Shown: in pieces, positions 46,429-57,774 of the stretch
Position numbering within the stretch: the stretch's first letter is position 1
How the letters are laid out: every line of letters starts with the position of its first letter
Origin: an uncultured Pelagibacteraceae bacterium
GTDB taxonomy: Bacteria > Pseudomonadota > Alphaproteobacteria > Pelagibacterales > Pelagibacteraceae
Assembly (NCBI GenBank): GCA_902618485.1
Contig: CACNAR010000004.1
Location: 1 to 64,000, forward strand
DNA length: 64,000 nucleotides
Direction: 5' to 3'
The notes under the pieces: generated by a model
Database searches by the model: none
What the model saw: the letters and a program-made list of their open reading frames with translations, nothing else
Told to the model about the DNA's origin: nothing
Position numbers and translations under genes: made by a program

Positions 46429-47987
46429 TCAAGCTCAATAGTACTAGGTGGCTTAGATGTAACGTCATAAACTACCCTATTTATTCCTCTAATACTATTT
46501 ACAATTTTATTTGAAATCATTTGAATAAAGGGCTTTTTAAATTCATAAAAGTCTGCTGTCATACCATCCTCAGAGGTAATAGCTCTCAATAGACACAAAT
46601 ATTCGTAAGTTCTATTATCACCCATTACACCTACAGTCTTTACAGGAAGTAAGGCAGCATAAGCTTGCCAAACTTTATCATAAAAACCATGTTCTTTTAA
46701 AGCAGTAATAAAATAATGATCAGCTTCCTTTAAAATTTTAATTTTTTCTTTTGTTATTTTTCCTGGCATTCTTATTGCTAAACCTGGTCCAGGAAAAGGA
46801 TGTCTAGAGATAATTTCTTTATTTAAATTTAGATCTAAACCTAATTTTCTCACTTCATCCTTAAATAAAAATCTTAAGGGCTCTACTAATTTCAGTTTCA
46901 TTTTTTTTGGAAGGCCACCTACATTATGATGTGATTTAATTTTAGAGGTTTGACTACCTGTAACAGATTTACTCTCAATTAAGTCTGGATAAAGAGTTCC
47001 TTGAGCTAAAAATCTTACGTTTTTAATTTTCTTGGCATATCTTTCAAAAATTTTTATAAAAAGATTTCCTATTATTTTTCTCTTTTTTTCTGGATCTGAA
47101 ATATTTTTAAGTTTTCTCAAAAACTCTTTTTCAGCATTTACATAAATTAGATTAATTTTTAATCTCTTTTTGAACGTATTAACTACTTGTTTTTCCTCAT
47201 TTTTTCTTAAAAGACCTGTATTTACAAAAATACAGTATAGTTTTTTTCCTATTGCTTTGTTTATTAATTGCGCAACTACGCTGCTATCCACCCCTCCAGA
47301 CAAAGCACATATTACTTTATTTTTGCCAACTTCATTTCTTATTTCTTCTATTAATTTATTTTTTTGGTTTTTTATTGACCAATTTTTTTTAATCTTACAA
47401 ATTGAAAAAATGAAGTTTTTAATTATTATTTTACCATTCTCTGTGTGGGTTACCTCGGGATGAAATTGTACTCCGTAAATTCTTTTTAGGCTGTTTTCCA
47501 CAATTGCAAATTTTGAATTTTGACTAGATGCAATAACTCTGAAATTTTTTGGTAATCTGGAGACTTGATCAGCATGGCTCATCCAAACTTTCACATATTT
47601 TCTATTTTTAAAATAATCTTTTATTAACGGACTATTATTTTTTTTAATAATATTAGCTAAACCGAATTCCCTATGTTTTGATTGTTTTACTTTTCCACCT
47701 TTTATTTTAGATAAAATTTGATGGCCAAAGCAGATACCGAGTACTGGTATTTCATTTTCAATAATATTTTTATCAAATGAGTATTTCTTAATATCATAAA
47801 CATTTAGAGGTCCACCTGATAAAATTATTCCTTTAATCTTTTCATTTATATCTTTATTCTTTATTTTTTTATGACTAATAATTTCTGAAAATACACCAAA
47901 CTCTCTTATTCTTCTTGCAATCAATTGGGTAAACTGTGAACCAAAATCAATAATTAAAATTTTATTAAGACCTTTATCAAGAGTCAT
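46425..47987 (-). CDS. guaA: GMP synthase (glutamine-hydrolysing)
   Basis: A 520-residue enzyme converting XMP to GMP. The class I glutaminase domain (about 1-200) has GICFGHQI with the nucleophile Cys and the [12 protein letters not shown] His/Glu. The ATP pyrophosphatase domain has the PP-loop SGGVDSSV, and the C-terminal dimerisation domain ends in [13 protein letters not shown]. It follows guaB, with a small TPR gene between them, overlapping that gene by 11 bases. Confidence 0.96.
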   Translation of the reverse strand: MTLDKGLNKILIIDFGSQFTQLIARRIREFGVFSEIISHKKIKNKDINEKIKGIILSGGPLNVYDIKKYSFDKNIIENEIPVLGICFGHQILSKIKGGKVKQSKHREFGLANIIKKNNSPLIKDYFKNRKYVKVWMSHADQVSRLPKNFRVIASSQNSKFAIVENSLKRIYGVQFHPEVTHTENGKIIIKNFIFSICKIKKNWSIKNQKNKLIEEIRNEVGKNKVICALSGGVDSSVVAQLINKAIGKKLYCIFVNTGLLRKNEEKQVVNTFKKRLKINLIYVNAEKEFLRKLKNISDPEKKRKIIGNLFIKIFERYAKKIKNVRFLAQGTLYPDLIESKSVTGSQTSKIKSHHNVGGLPKKMKLKLVEPLRFLFKDEVRKLGLDLNLNKEIISRHPFPGPGLAIRMPGKITKEKIKILKEADHYFITALKEHGFYDKVWQAYAALLPVKTVGVMGDNRTYEYLCLLRAITSEDGMTADFYEFKKPFIQMISNKIVNSIRGINRVVYDVTSKPPSTIELE

Positions 47988-48414
47988 TTTTTGGCTCTAG
48001 ATTACCAAGTGTCTCTAAAATTTTTTTATTCTCACTGCATAAACTTTTACAAACCTCAGAAAATGTTTTTGATAAATCTTTGACCTGGGAATAATTTGAT
48101 TTTTCCAACCCTATTTTCATTAGCATTAAAATGGCTTCTTCATTATTTGGATCTATCAATAAAGTAGCATCTAAATTTTTCTCTTCTTTACCTTGGTCTT
48201 CTTTGACGTTGTAAATTTTAGCTAAATATAAATACGAATTTGAGTCTTTTGGATTAAAAACAATACTTCTTTCAAACATAAACTTCGCATCATCGAATTT
48301 TTTATTTTCATAAAGAGCTAAACCTTTCTCAAAAAAATTCTCACTTGCAAATGAACTAACAAATATATTTGTAAGAAAATATATAATTATAGTTTTTTTA
48401 AAAATATTTTTCAT
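47977..48414 (-). CDS. Small exported TPR protein between guaB and guaA
   Basis: A 145-residue protein with a signal peptide (residues 1 to about 22, ending SSFAS) and TPR-like repeats at about 28-62, 62-96 and 96-125 ([21 protein letters not shown] unit opening). It overlaps guaB by one base and guaA by 11, so it is translated inside the guanine-nucleotide operon although it is probably periplasmic. I recognise no specific family. Its location may be chance packing. Confidence 0.7.
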   Translation of the reverse strand: MKNIFKKTIIIYFLTNIFVSSFASENFFEKGLALYENKKFDDAKFMFERSIVFNPKDSNSYLYLAKIYNVKEDQGKEEKNLDATLLIDPNNEEAILMLMKIGLEKSNYSQVKDLSKTFSEVCKSLCSENKKILETLGNLEPKNDS

Positions 48415-49496
48415 TAGTATCTATTTTCATCTTTAACAATATCGACATTATGTACCATACTTTCATAAAATCCAGCTTTTGTAATTTTTACAAATTGAGG
48501 TTTTTTCCTTAAGTATTTAATTTGTTTAGATCCAAGATACCCCATAGATGATCTTAAGCCACCTACTAATTTAAAAATAACCTTATCTACTTTCCCTTTA
48601 TATTTAGCAAGACCCTCAACTCCCTCAGGAACATATTTAGAATTATCTTTTTGTTTAGATTGAAAGTATCTATCTGCAGACCCTTTATTCATCGCTCCAA
48701 CGGATCCCATGCCTCTAAAGCTTTTAAATAACTTTCCATTTTTTTTAATAAGTTTGCCTGGTGTTTCATCAGTACCTGCAAACAAAGACCCAATCATAAC
48801 TGCGTCTGCTCCAGCAGCAAATGCTTTCGCCAAATCTCCAGAATACTTAATACCTCCGTCAGATATTATTTTAACTTTGCTCTTTTTTATAGCATTTCTA
48901 ACATTTAGAATTGCAGTTAATTGAGGAACTCCAATACCTGCAACCAATCTTGTAGTACAAATAGAGCCAGGTCCTATTCCAACTTTAATTATATCAACCC
49001 CTAATTTATTTAGGTATCTTGCTGCTTCTGCTGTTGCAATGTTTCCAGCACAAAGTGCAGTTTTTAAATTTTTTTCTTTTTTAATAAACTTAATCATCTC
49101 CGAAACTTTTTTTGTATGTCCGTGTGCAGTATCCACAACTATCATGTTTATACCTTCTTTTAATATTGCTTTTGCCCTAGCAAGTTCATTCGACCCAGCG
49201 CCTACGGCAGCCCCAACTAATAATTTTTGTTTTTTAACTTTTTTTATTTCCTCAACTTGTTTTTTTATATTTAAATTACGATGGATAATGCCAATGCCTC
49301 CAGCTTTAGCTATAGCAATTGCCATTTTGCTCTCAGTTACAGTATCCATAGCTGAAGTTAGTAACGGAATTTTTAGTTTAAGGAATTTAGTTAATATAAT
49401 ACTGGTATCAACTTCTGACGGAAGTATGTTTGAATATTTCGGAGCTAATGTAACATCATCAAAGGTAAGAGCTTCTTTTATAGGATCCATATTCAT
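48414..49496 (-). CDS. guaB: IMP dehydrogenase lacking the CBS (Bateman) domain
   Basis: A 360-residue IMP dehydrogenase; bacterial forms are usually about 485-490. The barrel starts with [12 protein letters not shown] and runs through [14 protein letters not shown] to VKKQ near residue 90, where the two CBS repeats normally start; the sequence instead continues directly with [11 protein letters not shown]. The catalytic Cys180 lies in [11 protein letters not shown] and the flap [19 protein letters not shown] is intact. It should be active in NAD-dependent conversion of IMP to XMP but cannot have purine-nucleotide control by the Bateman module. CBS-less IMPDHs are known in a few bacteria, such as Borrelia. 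Confidence 0.95.
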   Translation of the reverse strand: MNMDPIKEALTFDDVTLAPKYSNILPSEVDTSIILTKFLKLKIPLLTSAMDTVTESKMAIAIAKAGGIGIIHRNLNIKKQVEEIKKVKKQKLLVGAAVGAGSNELARAKAILKEGINMIVVDTAHGHTKKVSEMIKFIKKEKNLKTALCAGNIATAEAARYLNKLGVDIIKVGIGPGSICTTRLVAGIGVPQLTAILNVRNAIKKSKVKIISDGGIKYSGDLAKAFAAGADAVMIGSLFAGTDETPGKLIKKNGKLFKSFRGMGSVGAMNKGSADRYFQSKQKDNSKYVPEGVEGLAKYKGKVDKVIFKLVGGLRSSMGYLGSKQIKYLRKKPQFVKITKAGFYESMVHNVDIVKDENRY

Positions 49497-49527
49497 TTAT
49501 ATATGATTCCTTAAAATATTAAAGTAG

Positions 49528-50139
49528 CTATCTAATTTTTTTACAAACTATAAAACTTTCTTTAGATTCTTTTCGACTTGATAAAGGTTTAAAAACCTTA
49601 ACTTCTCTAAATATTTTCTTTCCAAGTGCGACAATTTCATTAAAGGTGCCACCCATAAAAATCTTTGAAATAAAATAACCCTTTGATGAAATTACTTTTC
49701 TTGAAAATGTCATTGCCTCTTTACATAATTCTCCAGTTTGAATTGAATCAAGGTTCTTTACGCCAGTAGTATTTACAGCCATATCAGACATGACTACATC
49801 AAATTCTTTTGTTAAATTTTCTTTAATTTTTTCTTGAATATTGGGCTCTGTAAAATCACCTTTAATATGAATTCCATTATTTATCGGTGACATATCTTTT
49901 AAATCAATTGATATTATTTTAGCATTTTTTATTGCTTTTGAGGCATATTGAGACCAGCTTCCGGGTGCTGCACCAATATCTAAAATAAACATTCCGTTCT
50001 TGAAGATCTTAAATTTTTTGTCTATTTCAATTAATTTATAAGCTGATCGCGCTCTATAACCGTCGACTTTTGACTGGCGTACATAAATATCTCTCTTTTG
50101 TCTATTGATCCAGTTTTTAGAAATTTTATTTTTTTTCAA
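49528..50139 (-). CDS. rlmE: 23S rRNA 2'-O-ribose methyltransferase RlmE (FtsJ)
   Basis: A 203-residue RrmJ/FtsJ methyltransferase for U2552 of 23S rRNA. YRARSAYKL, the SAM motif DIGAAPGSWSQYA, VMSDMAVNTTG and the late catalytic Lys of the FISKIFMGG strand form the K-D-K-E type core. It starts one base after the glycosyltransferase stop and is about 30 bases upstream of guaB on the same strand. Confidence 0.93.
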   Translation of the reverse strand: MKKNKISKNWINRQKRDIYVRQSKVDGYRARSAYKLIEIDKKFKIFKNGMFILDIGAAPGSWSQYASKAIKNAKIISIDLKDMSPINNGIHIKGDFTEPNIQEKIKENLTKEFDVVMSDMAVNTTGVKNLDSIQTGELCKEAMTFSRKVISSKGYFISKIFMGGTFNEIVALGKKIFREVKVFKPLSSRKESKESFIVCKKIR

Positions 50140-51051
50140 CTAATTATTATACCTTAAGCTTTTAATAACCTTATTATCACTTAGTGTTTCAATCTCTATT
50201 TCAATACTTTTATTTATCCTCATGTCCTTACCATCTTTCCAAATACCAGCTGCAAGGTGCATTATACCTATTTTATAATTGGGCAAGTATGGTTCAACGA
50301 AAGTATTATTAATTTCATCATATTTTGGCAGTAGATTGCTAGCAATCCAATTACAATTAAGTGGTAAAAATTCTGTGGCTAAATCATCAATATATACTGA
50401 CATATTAATTGCTAATCCCTCAGAGCCAAAAATATTTCCTGCTTTTAAGGTTTGTTTAAGATTGTTTTGCCAGCTTTCCCAACCTGAAGAATTTTTTTCC
50501 AAAGAAAAAACACCAATGTTTATATGCGGTGCAAAGGCTAATTTTCTCGCTTTATCATATGGTATTTTAGATTTCACTGCATGTTTAAAATTTTGTGATT
50601 TAATAATTGCAAGTTTTCCAAACAACCAATTAACTTTCGACATTATTTTGTACCCTGGACCTAGGGTCTGTGTGATACCTAACTTACCATTGTCACAAGC
50701 TTTAAAATATAATTCAACACACTCCCAATTATTCACCCAAGCATCACAATCAATCCATAAATATTTATTATAATTTGGGAAGTACTTTGGCAAAAAAGCC
50801 CTTGAGACTTGACTTTTTAACCATTCTTTTCCTTTTACTTTAAACTCTGGAACTTCAATATCCCAATCTGCTTTTTTAATTTCATCTACTTTTTTGGACA
50901 ATAAATCTTTTTGATCTTGTGTTAATCCTGCATCTAATACACAAATAGCAACATCTTTACTTTCTTTAAATTTCTTTATGGAATTAATCAGCTCATCTAA
51001 TAGAGGAAAATAATTAGCGTCAGCTAATGAAACAATTACATTTTTTTTCAT
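50140..51051 (-). CDS. GT8-like glycosyltransferase
   Basis: A 303-residue soluble protein resembling retaining GT-A glycosyltransferases of family 8. The N-terminal strand VIVSLADANYFPLLDELINS and the metal/nucleotide motif YLWIDCDAW (D-x-D) are typical; HINIGVFSLEKN and the late YKIGIMHLAAGIWK with its His fit the second metal-binding site. It is joined by one-base junctions to pssA and rlmE. Sugar and acceptor are unknown; a role in lipid-linked or LPS core glycosylation is possible. Confidence 0.7.
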   Translation of the reverse strand: MKKNVIVSLADANYFPLLDELINSIKKFKESKDVAICVLDAGLTQDQKDLLSKKVDEIKKADWDIEVPEFKVKGKEWLKSQVSRAFLPKYFPNYNKYLWIDCDAWVNNWECVELYFKACDNGKLGITQTLGPGYKIMSKVNWLFGKLAIIKSQNFKHAVKSKIPYDKARKLAFAPHINIGVFSLEKNSSGWESWQNNLKQTLKAGNIFGSEGLAINMSVYIDDLATEFLPLNCNWIASNLLPKYDEINNTFVEPYLPNYKIGIMHLAAGIWKDGKDMRINKSIEIEIETLSDNKVIKSLRYNN

Positions 51052-51854
51052 TAAAGTATATCTTCAAGATCATCTTCATCTTGAATTCTGTCATTTTCAT
51101 GTTGCTTTTTAATTTTTTGATAATGAAGAAAACTTATAGGCAACAATAATACATAAATGACAGCACTCAATGCAATTACATTGAATGTGTATATAAGTAA
51201 TAAGCCAAAAAATAGAACAATACCAAATAATAGAAATATAGTTGTTCTTCTTGGAATAACTATCTTTTTAAAAGAATAAGTTGGAAATTTACTTATTAAT
51301 AGAAAAGAGGTTATTATAAAAAAGAACGGTGTGATTATATCATAATTCAATTTATATAATTCGAATCCACTTAAACTTATAATTAATGGTGTTAACACTA
51401 AAATTCCCCCCGCTGGAGATGGTACACCCTCAAAAAAATTATCTCTCCACGAAGGCTCACTAATTGAATTAACGTTAAATCGTGCAAGCCTTAAAGCAAC
51501 ACAAATTACATATATTAAACATAATAACCAACCAAATTTTCCAAGTGTATCTAATTTCCAAAAAAACATAATAAACGCAGGCGCAACTCCAAAACTTATC
51601 ATATCTGTTAAAGAGTCTAATTCTTTACCAACTTTTGATGTTCCCTTAATTAATCTAGCTATTCTTCCATCTAAGCCATCGATTAAAGCTGCGATAATAA
51701 TTGCTACGATAGCTAATTCAAATCTGCCATCTAATGCAAACCTTATAGATGTTAATCCAATGCAAACTCCTATTAAAGTCAACATATTTGGCAAGATCAC
51801 TCTCGCACTTTTTTTATCACTTACGATTTTAAATTTTTTTTTTTGTGGTTCCAT
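51051..51854 (-). CDS. pssA: CDP-diacylglycerol-serine O-phosphatidyltransferase
   Basis: A 267-residue membrane enzyme of the CDP-alcohol phosphatidyltransferase family. The motif D-G-x2-A-R-x8-G-x3-D-x3-D is visible as DGLDGRIARLIKGTSKVGKELDSLTD, in order. About seven hydrophobic segments follow. It makes phosphatidylserine from CDP-diacylglycerol and serine. The start overlaps the psd stop by one base, so psd-pssA are coupled. Confidence 0.93.
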   Translation of the reverse strand: MEPQKKKFKIVSDKKSARVILPNMLTLIGVCIGLTSIRFALDGRFELAIVAIIIAALIDGLDGRIARLIKGTSKVGKELDSLTDMISFGVAPAFIMFFWKLDTLGKFGWLLCLIYVICVALRLARFNVNSISEPSWRDNFFEGVPSPAGGILVLTPLIISLSGFELYKLNYDIITPFFFIITSFLLISKFPTYSFKKIVIPRRTTIFLLFGIVLFFGLLLIYTFNVIALSAVIYVLLLPISFLHYQKIKKQHENDRIQDEDDLEDIL

Positions 51855-52507
51855 TATTTTTTAGCTAGTAATGTTTCTCCAGCTATAGAAGTTTGACCAA
51901 TTTGAACAAGTGGTTCATAGTTTTCATAATAGACATCTGCTCTACTTCCAAATCTTATCATTCCGATTCTATCACCTTGTTTTAAATCTTGATCCTTGCT
52001 CGATTCACAAACAATTCTCCTAGCAACTAATCCTGCTATTTGAACAACAACAACATCATTGCCGTGATTATCTTTAATTTTATAATAATTTCTCTCATTG
52101 TCTTCACTTGCTTTATCTAAAGATGCATTAACAAATTTTCCTGGCTTGTATAAAATTTCCTCAATTTTTCCGCTACATGGAGTTCTATTTACATGGCAAT
52201 CAAAAACGTTCATAAATATACTAATCTTTTTAAATTTTTTATTTTCTAACCCAAGTTCTTTTGGGCCATCTACCTCTTCAACCTTGATCACCTCTCCATC
52301 AGCAGGACTTACAAGATAATTGTCATCATTAATGATTATTCTATCCGGATCTCTAAAAAAATAGTAAACCCAGATTGTTAAAACGAAACCAATTAAACCT
52401 AGTAAAGTGCTAAAAATATAAAAAATGATAGTTATAATTCCTGCAATAACTAGGAATTTGTATCCCTCAGCGTGGATTTTCGGAAATATCTTGCTAAACA
52501 TATTCAT
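51854..52507 (-). CDS. psd: Phosphatidylserine decarboxylase (short type)
   Basis: A 217-residue proenzyme that self-cleaves to form a pyruvoyl group and turns phosphatidylserine into phosphatidylethanolamine. The processing site is Gly187-Ser188 in RFGSRADVYY. An N-terminal membrane anchor (about 17-50) precedes SPADGEVI and the FDCHVNRTPCSG segment. The length fits the short alphaproteobacterial type. It is upstream of pssA on the same transcript. Its product can be the substrate of Cfa-like acyl-chain methylation. Confidence 0.94.
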   Translation of the reverse strand: MNMFSKIFPKIHAEGYKFLVIAGIITIIFYIFSTLLGLIGFVLTIWVYYFFRDPDRIIINDDNYLVSPADGEVIKVEEVDGPKELGLENKKFKKISIFMNVFDCHVNRTPCSGKIEEILYKPGKFVNASLDKASEDNERNYYKIKDNHGNDVVVVQIAGLVARRIVCESSKDQDLKQGDRIGMIRFGSRADVYYENYEPLVQIGQTSIAGETLLAKK

Positions 52508-52576
52508 CTATTTGATAATTTTTCATTAATATGTATATAAAATTGCGAAATTCAATTATTAAGATAGTTAAATAAA

Positions 52577-53791
52577 GTGAGCAAAATAAAGGTAAAAAAC
52601 CCAGTTGTAGAGTTAGATGGTGATGAAATGACCAGAATAATCTGGGAATTTATCAAAAATAAATTAATTCTTCCCTACATAGATTTAGGCATTAATTATT
52701 ACGATCTCGGCATGAAAAGCAGGGACAATTCAGATGATCAAATAACTATTGATGCGGCCAATGCAATTAAAAAAGTTGGTGTAGGAATTAAGTGCGCAAC
52801 AATTACTCCTGATGAAGCTCGAGTAGAAGAATTCAAATTAAAGAAGATGTGGAGATCTCCAAACGGTACGATTAGAAATATTATTGGAGGCACAGTTTTT
52901 AGAGAGCCAATTATTTGTTCAAATATTCCAAAACTTGTTCCATCTTGGACTGATCCTGTAATTATTGGAAGACACGCTTTTGGAGACCAATATAGAGCCA
53001 CAGATTTTAAAGTACCGGGCAAAGGTAAAATGGAAGTAAAATGGACTTCTGAAGATGGCAAAGATGAAATCAAATATGAAGTATTTAATTTTACAGGTCC
53101 AGGAGTTGCTCTTTCAATGTATAATTTAGATAAATCGATTGAGGATTTTGCTAGATCTTGTTTCAGTTATGGATTGATAAAGAAATGGCCAGTATATTTA
53201 TCAACTAAGAATACAATCCTAAAAAAGTATGATGGAAGGTTTAAAGATATTTTTGAGGAAGTATTCAATAAGGAATTTAAGAAACAATTTGATGATGCAA
53301 AAATTACATACGAACATAGATTAATTGATGACATGGTTGCATGTGCAATGAAATGGAGTGGTAAATATATTTGGGCATGTAAGAACTACGATGGTGATGT
53401 GCAGTCAGATACAATGGCCCAGGGCTATGGTTCTTTAGGTCTAATGACTAGTACGTTATTAACTCCAGATGGTAAAGTAATGGAGGCTGAAGCAGCTCAT
53501 GGTACTGTTACTAGACATTATCGTATGCATCAACAGGGGAAAGAAACATCCACAAACCCTATCGCATCTATATTTGCTTGGACTAGAGGCTTAGCTCATC
53601 GTGGTAAATTAGATGGAAATGACGAACTGGTAAAATTTGCGAATACTATTGAAGAAGTTTGTATCCAGTGTGTAGAAAATGGATCAATGACAAAGGACCT
53701 CGCAATACTGGTTGGACCTTCGAGTAAATATTTAACTACTAATCAGTTCTTGGATGTAATTGATAGTAATTTGAAAAAAAGATTAAATTAA
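52577..53791 (+). CDS. icd: NADP-dependent isocitrate dehydrogenase (eukaryote-like type)
   Basis: A 404-residue homodimer-type isocitrate dehydrogenase of the TCA cycle, producing 2-oxoglutarate and [18 protein letters not shown], the isocitrate-binding [31 protein letters not shown] with the metal-binding Asp, and [12 protein letters not shown] are conserved and match the mitochondrial/alphaproteobacterial class, not the E. coli one. The start is GTG at 52577. It overlaps alaS by nine bases tail to tail. Confidence 0.95.
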   Translation: MSKIKVKNPVVELDGDEMTRIIWEFIKNKLILPYIDLGINYYDLGMKSRDNSDDQITIDAANAIKKVGVGIKCATITPDEARVEEFKLKKMWRSPNGTIRNIIGGTVFREPIICSNIPKLVPSWTDPVIIGRHAFGDQYRATDFKVPGKGKMEVKWTSEDGKDEIKYEVFNFTGPGVALSMYNLDKSIEDFARSCFSYGLIKKWPVYLSTKNTILKKYDGRFKDIFEEVFNKEFKKQFDDAKITYEHRLIDDMVACAMKWSGKYIWACKNYDGDVQSDTMAQGYGSLGLMTSTLLTPDGKVMEAEAAHGTVTRHYRMHQQGKETSTNPIASIFAWTRGLAHRGKLDGNDELVKFANTIEEVCIQCVENGSMTKDLAILVGPSSKYLTTNQFLDVIDSNLKKRLN

Positions 53792-56449
53792 AGACTTTAT
53801 CTTATCGAAAGCTTCATCAATTTTATTTTGGTCCTGACCACCAGCTTGAGCAAAATCTTTTCTTCCGCCTCCACCTTTGCCACCAATAGTCTCTGAACCT
53901 AATTTAGCAAATTTAACTGCATCATATTTATCCACTAATTTTTCTGTTATACCTACAGCTAGTCCAACTTTATCCTCATTAGTAGCAAATACAATTATTA
54001 TACCATCACCTAATTCTTTTTTTCCATTATCAACAAGTTTTCTTAAATCTTTTGGCGGTAGATCGATAACTTTTTGAAATCTTACTTTTATATCTTTAAT
54101 TTTTTGATCATTAATTATATTTTTTGTTTTATCTTTAAGAACCGAGTTCACATTAAGTTGTTCAAGTTGTCTTATAAGATTTTTAATAAGTTCCTTAAGA
54201 TCTTTATTTTCTATATTTGGCTTGCCACCAAGTTTTATTATTTGGGAAGATAATTCTTTAATTGTATCTTCATCTTTCTGAATTGAAAGCGTTGATGCCT
54301 TTTCTTTATTCTTTATATATTCATCTAATTGTTTGTCTCTCAATGCTTCTACTCTTCTAACACCTGCTGCAATAGAGGACTGACTTACAGTTTTAAATTT
54401 TCCTATATCACCGGTGTTTTTAACGTGGGTTCCACCGCATAATTCTGTTGAAAAATAAGCTTCTTTTTCTTTGCCCATAGATACCACCCTTACTTCCTCA
54501 CCATACTTTTCTCCAAAAAATGCTAGAGCACCTTTTTCAATAGCTGCTTTTGGTGTCATAATTCTAGTCGTTACTTCAGTATTATTTTTCACATATTCAT
54601 TTACCAATTTATCAATAGTTTCTAGCTCTTTATCTGTGATTGGTTTCATATGACTAAAATCAAATCTCAAACGATCTGGTGCAACAAGTGAACCTTTTTG
54701 CATAACATGTTTTCCAAGTGTTCGTCTTAAAGACTCATGAAGAAGATGTGTTGCTGAATGATAAGCTTTTAGATTTGCTCTTCTTTCAATATCAATTTTT
54801 AATTCAACAGGATCACCCACTTTTATTGAGCCTGTTTTTAACGAACCATAGTGAACAAATAAATTACCAAGTTTCTTTTGTGTATCCTCAACCTCAAAAA
54901 CTGAGTTTCCTGAAACTATTTTGCCTTTGTCTCCAACTTGTCCACCGGACTCACCATAAAAAGGAGTTTGATTTGTTATTATCATTCCTTCCTCACCAGT
55001 GGATAATGATTTTACTTCACTATTTTCCTTGATCAAATTTAATATAACTCCCTCTGATTGATTAGACTCGTAACCTAAAAATTCAGTTGGACCAATTTTA
55101 TCTTTGATTGAAAACCAAATTGCTTCTTCTGAACTATCACCTGAACCTTTCCAATTTTTTTTAGCAAGTTCTTTGCTATTTTTCATTAGTTGATCAAATT
55201 TTTTATGATCAACTGTTAATGATTTATTTTTTAAAATATCTTCAGTCAGATCTAATGGGAAACCGTAAGTATCATATAATTTGAACGCTACATCTCCTGG
55301 TAAGACTTTATCTATTTTTGAAATTTCATCATTTAAAATTTTAATTCCTCTATCAAGTAAAACTAAAAATTTTTCCTCCTCCATTTTTAATGTTTCTTTT
55401 ATTAAAGACTCTGATCTTTCTAACTCTGGATAATTTCCTGACATTTCGTTTTTTAGAGCCTCAAAAATTTTGAAAAAAATCGGCTCTTTGGATCCTAATA
55501 AATGAGAATGCCTCATCCCTCTTCTCATAATTCTTCTAAGAACATATCCACGACCTTCATTTGAGGGTAAAACACCTTCAGCTAAAAGAAATGAGCTTGC
55601 TCTTAAGTGATCAGCAATTACTCTAAAACTCGAAATATTTTTATCTTCTTGTTTGACTTTTGTAACTTCAGATATTGAATTTATTAATTTCTTAAAATGA
55701 TCAGTTTGATAATTATCGTGTGTTCCTTGTAAAAGAGCTGCAATTCTCTCTAATCCCATTCCTGTATCGACAGATGGTTTAGGTAAATCTATTCTTTTAT
55801 CTTTTGAAACTTGCTCATATTGCATAAAGACTAAGTTCCAAATTTCTATAAAACGATCACCATCTTGATCTTTGGTTCCTGGCAATCCTCCTTTTAAATG
55901 ATCACCATGATCATAAAATATTTCTGAGCAAGGACCACATGGACCAGTTTCACCCATTGACCAAAAATTATCTGATGTTGCAATTCTAATTATTCTATCA
56001 TCACTAAAACCTGCAATTTTCTTCCAAAAATTAAAAGCCTCATCATCCTCATGAAAAACAGTTACATAAAGCCTGTTTTTATCAAGACCAAAATCTTTAG
56101 TGATTAAATTCCATGCTAGTTCAATTCCTCTTTCTTTAAAATAATCTCCAAAAGAGAAATTTCCTAACATTTCAAAAAAAGTATGGTGTCTTGGGGTATA
56201 ACCAACATTTTCTAAATCATTATGTTTACCACCTGCCCTTACACATTTTTGAGAAGTAGTTGCTCTTTGATAATCTCTTTTCTCTAGACCAGTAAATACA
56301 TTTTTGAATTGAACCATTCCAGAATTAGCAAACATTAATGTAGGGTCATTATTTGGCACTAAATTACTAGACTCAACTATCTTATGATCATTTTTTTCAA
56401 AATACTTTAAGAACGTACTTCTTATTTCATTTAATGATTTGTCTGCCAT
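53783..56449 (-). CDS. alaS: Alanyl-tRNA synthetase
   Basis: An 888-residue full-length AlaRS. The N-terminal [13 protein letters not shown] and catalytic [14 protein letters not shown] / [10 protein letters not shown] motifs start the aminoacylation domain. The editing domain has HSATHLLH and the CGGTH zinc motif, and the C-terminal C-Ala ends in [13 protein letters not shown]. It is downstream of recA by about 100 bases, with a strong hairpin between them. Confidence 0.97.
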   Translation of the reverse strand: MADKSLNEIRSTFLKYFEKNDHKIVESSNLVPNNDPTLMFANSGMVQFKNVFTGLEKRDYQRATTSQKCVRAGGKHNDLENVGYTPRHHTFFEMLGNFSFGDYFKERGIELAWNLITKDFGLDKNRLYVTVFHEDDEAFNFWKKIAGFSDDRIIRIATSDNFWSMGETGPCGPCSEIFYDHGDHLKGGLPGTKDQDGDRFIEIWNLVFMQYEQVSKDKRIDLPKPSVDTGMGLERIAALLQGTHDNYQTDHFKKLINSISEVTKVKQEDKNISSFRVIADHLRASSFLLAEGVLPSNEGRGYVLRRIMRRGMRHSHLLGSKEPIFFKIFEALKNEMSGNYPELERSESLIKETLKMEEEKFLVLLDRGIKILNDEISKIDKVLPGDVAFKLYDTYGFPLDLTEDILKNKSLTVDHKKFDQLMKNSKELAKKNWKGSGDSSEEAIWFSIKDKIGPTEFLGYESNQSEGVILNLIKENSEVKSLSTGEEGMIITNQTPFYGESGGQVGDKGKIVSGNSVFEVEDTQKKLGNLFVHYGSLKTGSIKVGDPVELKIDIERRANLKAYHSATHLLHESLRRTLGKHVMQKGSLVAPDRLRFDFSHMKPITDKELETIDKLVNEYVKNNTEVTTRIMTPKAAIEKGALAFFGEKYGEEVRVVSMGKEKEAYFSTELCGGTHVKNTGDIGKFKTVSQSSIAAGVRRVEALRDKQLDEYIKNKEKASTLSIQKDEDTIKELSSQIIKLGGKPNIENKDLKELIKNLIRQLEQLNVNSVLKDKTKNIINDQKIKDIKVRFQKVIDLPPKDLRKLVDNGKKELGDGIIIVFATNEDKVGLAVGITEKLVDKYDAVKFAKLGSETIGGKGGGGRKDFAQAGGQDQNKIDEAFDKIKSLI

Positions 56450-56500
56450 ATTTTTAAAATACAGCTTTTTTGTTTTATGTCTAGTTAGGGATGAAGGGGG

Positions 56501-56525
56501 AAAGGCGCTTATTATAAGCGCCTTT
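56501..56525 (-). terminator. Terminator hairpin downstream of recA
   Basis: A perfect 12-bp stem with a single-base centre (AAAGGCGCTTAT / ATAAGCGCCTTT) lies 25 bases after the recA stop, between recA and alaS. On the minus strand the stem ends in TTT followed by a C-run, so it is a probable recA terminator. It is nearly symmetric. Confidence 0.8.
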
Positions 56526-56549
56526 ATAATTTAAAGATAGCTTTAAATT

Positions 56550-57698
56550 CTAATTCTTTTTAGTAGGAGCAGTCTCTTTTGCAGCCTCTTCATTTTCAGC
56601 TACTTTCTTCTCCTTTTCAATTTTTTCAGGGCTTAGTGGATTTCCCTCAATTTTCTTTGAAATCACACCAGCTTTTTCTCTAATTGCCATTTCTATTTCT
56701 GCAGCAACATTAGGGTTTTGTGCAAGATAAGTTTTTGCATTTTCTCTACCTTGACCTATCTTTTCACCCTTATAAGCATACCATGCTCCTGATTTTTCAA
56801 TAATATCAGCTTTAGCACCTAGGTCGACTAACTCACCCATTTTGCTAATTCCTTTGCCATACATTAAGTCAAACTCAACAACTTTAAATGGTGGTGCAAC
56901 TTTGTTCTTAACTACTTTTACTCTTGTAGTATTACCAATAATTTCATCTTTATCTTTGATGGCACCAATTCTTCTAATGTCCATTCTTACAGACGAATAA
57001 AATTTAAGTGCATTTCCACCTGATGTTGTTTCTGGACTTCCAAACATAACTCCAATTTTCATTCTAATTTGGTTAATGAAAATCATCATTGTGTTTGTAT
57101 TTGAAATTGAACCAGTTAATTTTCTTAAAGCCTGACTCATTAATCTTGATTGAAGACCCACATGATGATCTCCCATTTCTCCTTCAATTTCAGCTTTTGG
57201 AGTTAAAGCTGCAACCGAGTCAATTACGATAACTGAAATAGAGCCTGATTTTACTAGCGTATCAGCGATTTCTAAAGCTTGCTCACCTGCATCTGGTTGT
57301 GAGATTAAAAGCTCTTCAGTATTTACACCTAATTTCTTTGCGTAAACTGGATCTAAAGCATGCTCTGCATCAACAAATGCACAAATTCCACCTGCTTTTT
57401 GAGCTTCAGCAACAACTTGTAATGCTAATGTTGTTTTTCCAGAAGACTCTGGTCCGTAAACTTCAATAATTCTGCCTTTAGGTAATCCACCTATTCCTAA
57501 AGCTAAATCTAAACTTAAAGATCCAGTAGATACCGACTCGATATCCATAGCTCTTTTTTCACCGAGCTTCATTACTGAACCTTTTCCAAAATTATCTGTG
57601 ATTTGGCTGATTGCAGCTTCTAAAGCCTTATTTTTTTCTTTATTTTCCAATTCTTGATTTTTAGCAGACTTAACTACTTTTAAATTATTCTTTGTCAT
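56550..57698 (-). CDS. recA: Recombinase RecA
   Basis: A 382-residue RecA for homologous recombination and LexA/UmuD co-protease activation. Walker [10 protein letters not shown] is at residues 82-90, with the loop DNA-binding segment [19 protein letters not shown] and [13 protein letters not shown] after it. A Lys/Glu-rich tail of about 30 residues ends the protein. The N-terminus has about 25 extra charged residues relative to E. coli. Its promoter carries a near-consensus SOS box (57750-57764). Confidence 0.97.
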   Translation of the reverse strand: MTKNNLKVVKSAKNQELENKEKNKALEAAISQITDNFGKGSVMKLGEKRAMDIESVSTGSLSLDLALGIGGLPKGRIIEVYGPESSGKTTLALQVVAEAQKAGGICAFVDAEHALDPVYAKKLGVNTEELLISQPDAGEQALEIADTLVKSGSISVIVIDSVAALTPKAEIEGEMGDHHVGLQSRLMSQALRKLTGSISNTNTMMIFINQIRMKIGVMFGSPETTSGGNALKFYSSVRMDIRRIGAIKDKDEIIGNTTRVKVVKNKVAPPFKVVEFDLMYGKGISKMGELVDLGAKADIIEKSGAWYAYKGEKIGQGRENAKTYLAQNPNVAAEIEMAIREKAGVISKKIEGNPLSPEKIEKEKKVAENEEAAKETAPTKKN

Positions 57699-57744
57699 TT
57701 AAAGCTTCCTTTTTATTAATTATTAACACTCGAATCATGAAATT

Positions 57745-57774
57745 ATTATGTACTACTTTTGTTCTCATTTGCAA
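57745..57774 (-). promoter_or_regulatory. recA promoter with SOS-like box in the spacer
   Basis: On the minus strand, a -35-like TTGCAA (57769-57774) and -10-like CATAAT (57745-57750) are 18 bases apart. Between and overlapping them, GAAC-AAAAGTA-GTAC (57750-57764) fits the alphaproteobacterial LexA box GAAC-N7-GAAC with one mismatch. It matches 12 of 15 bases of the umuD box at 63644-63658. Location inside the promoter spacer fits repression. Confidence 0.65.

Noticed and set aside
49039-49506. 155-codon open frame on the plus strand across guaB
   Set aside because: It is antisense to the clear IMP dehydrogenase frame, has no family features, and its composition mirrors the complement of conserved guaB motifs.
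50279-50773. 164-codon open frame antisense to the GT8-like gene
   Set aside because: No family resemblance; the opposite strand has the coherent GT-A motifs and tight operon junctions.
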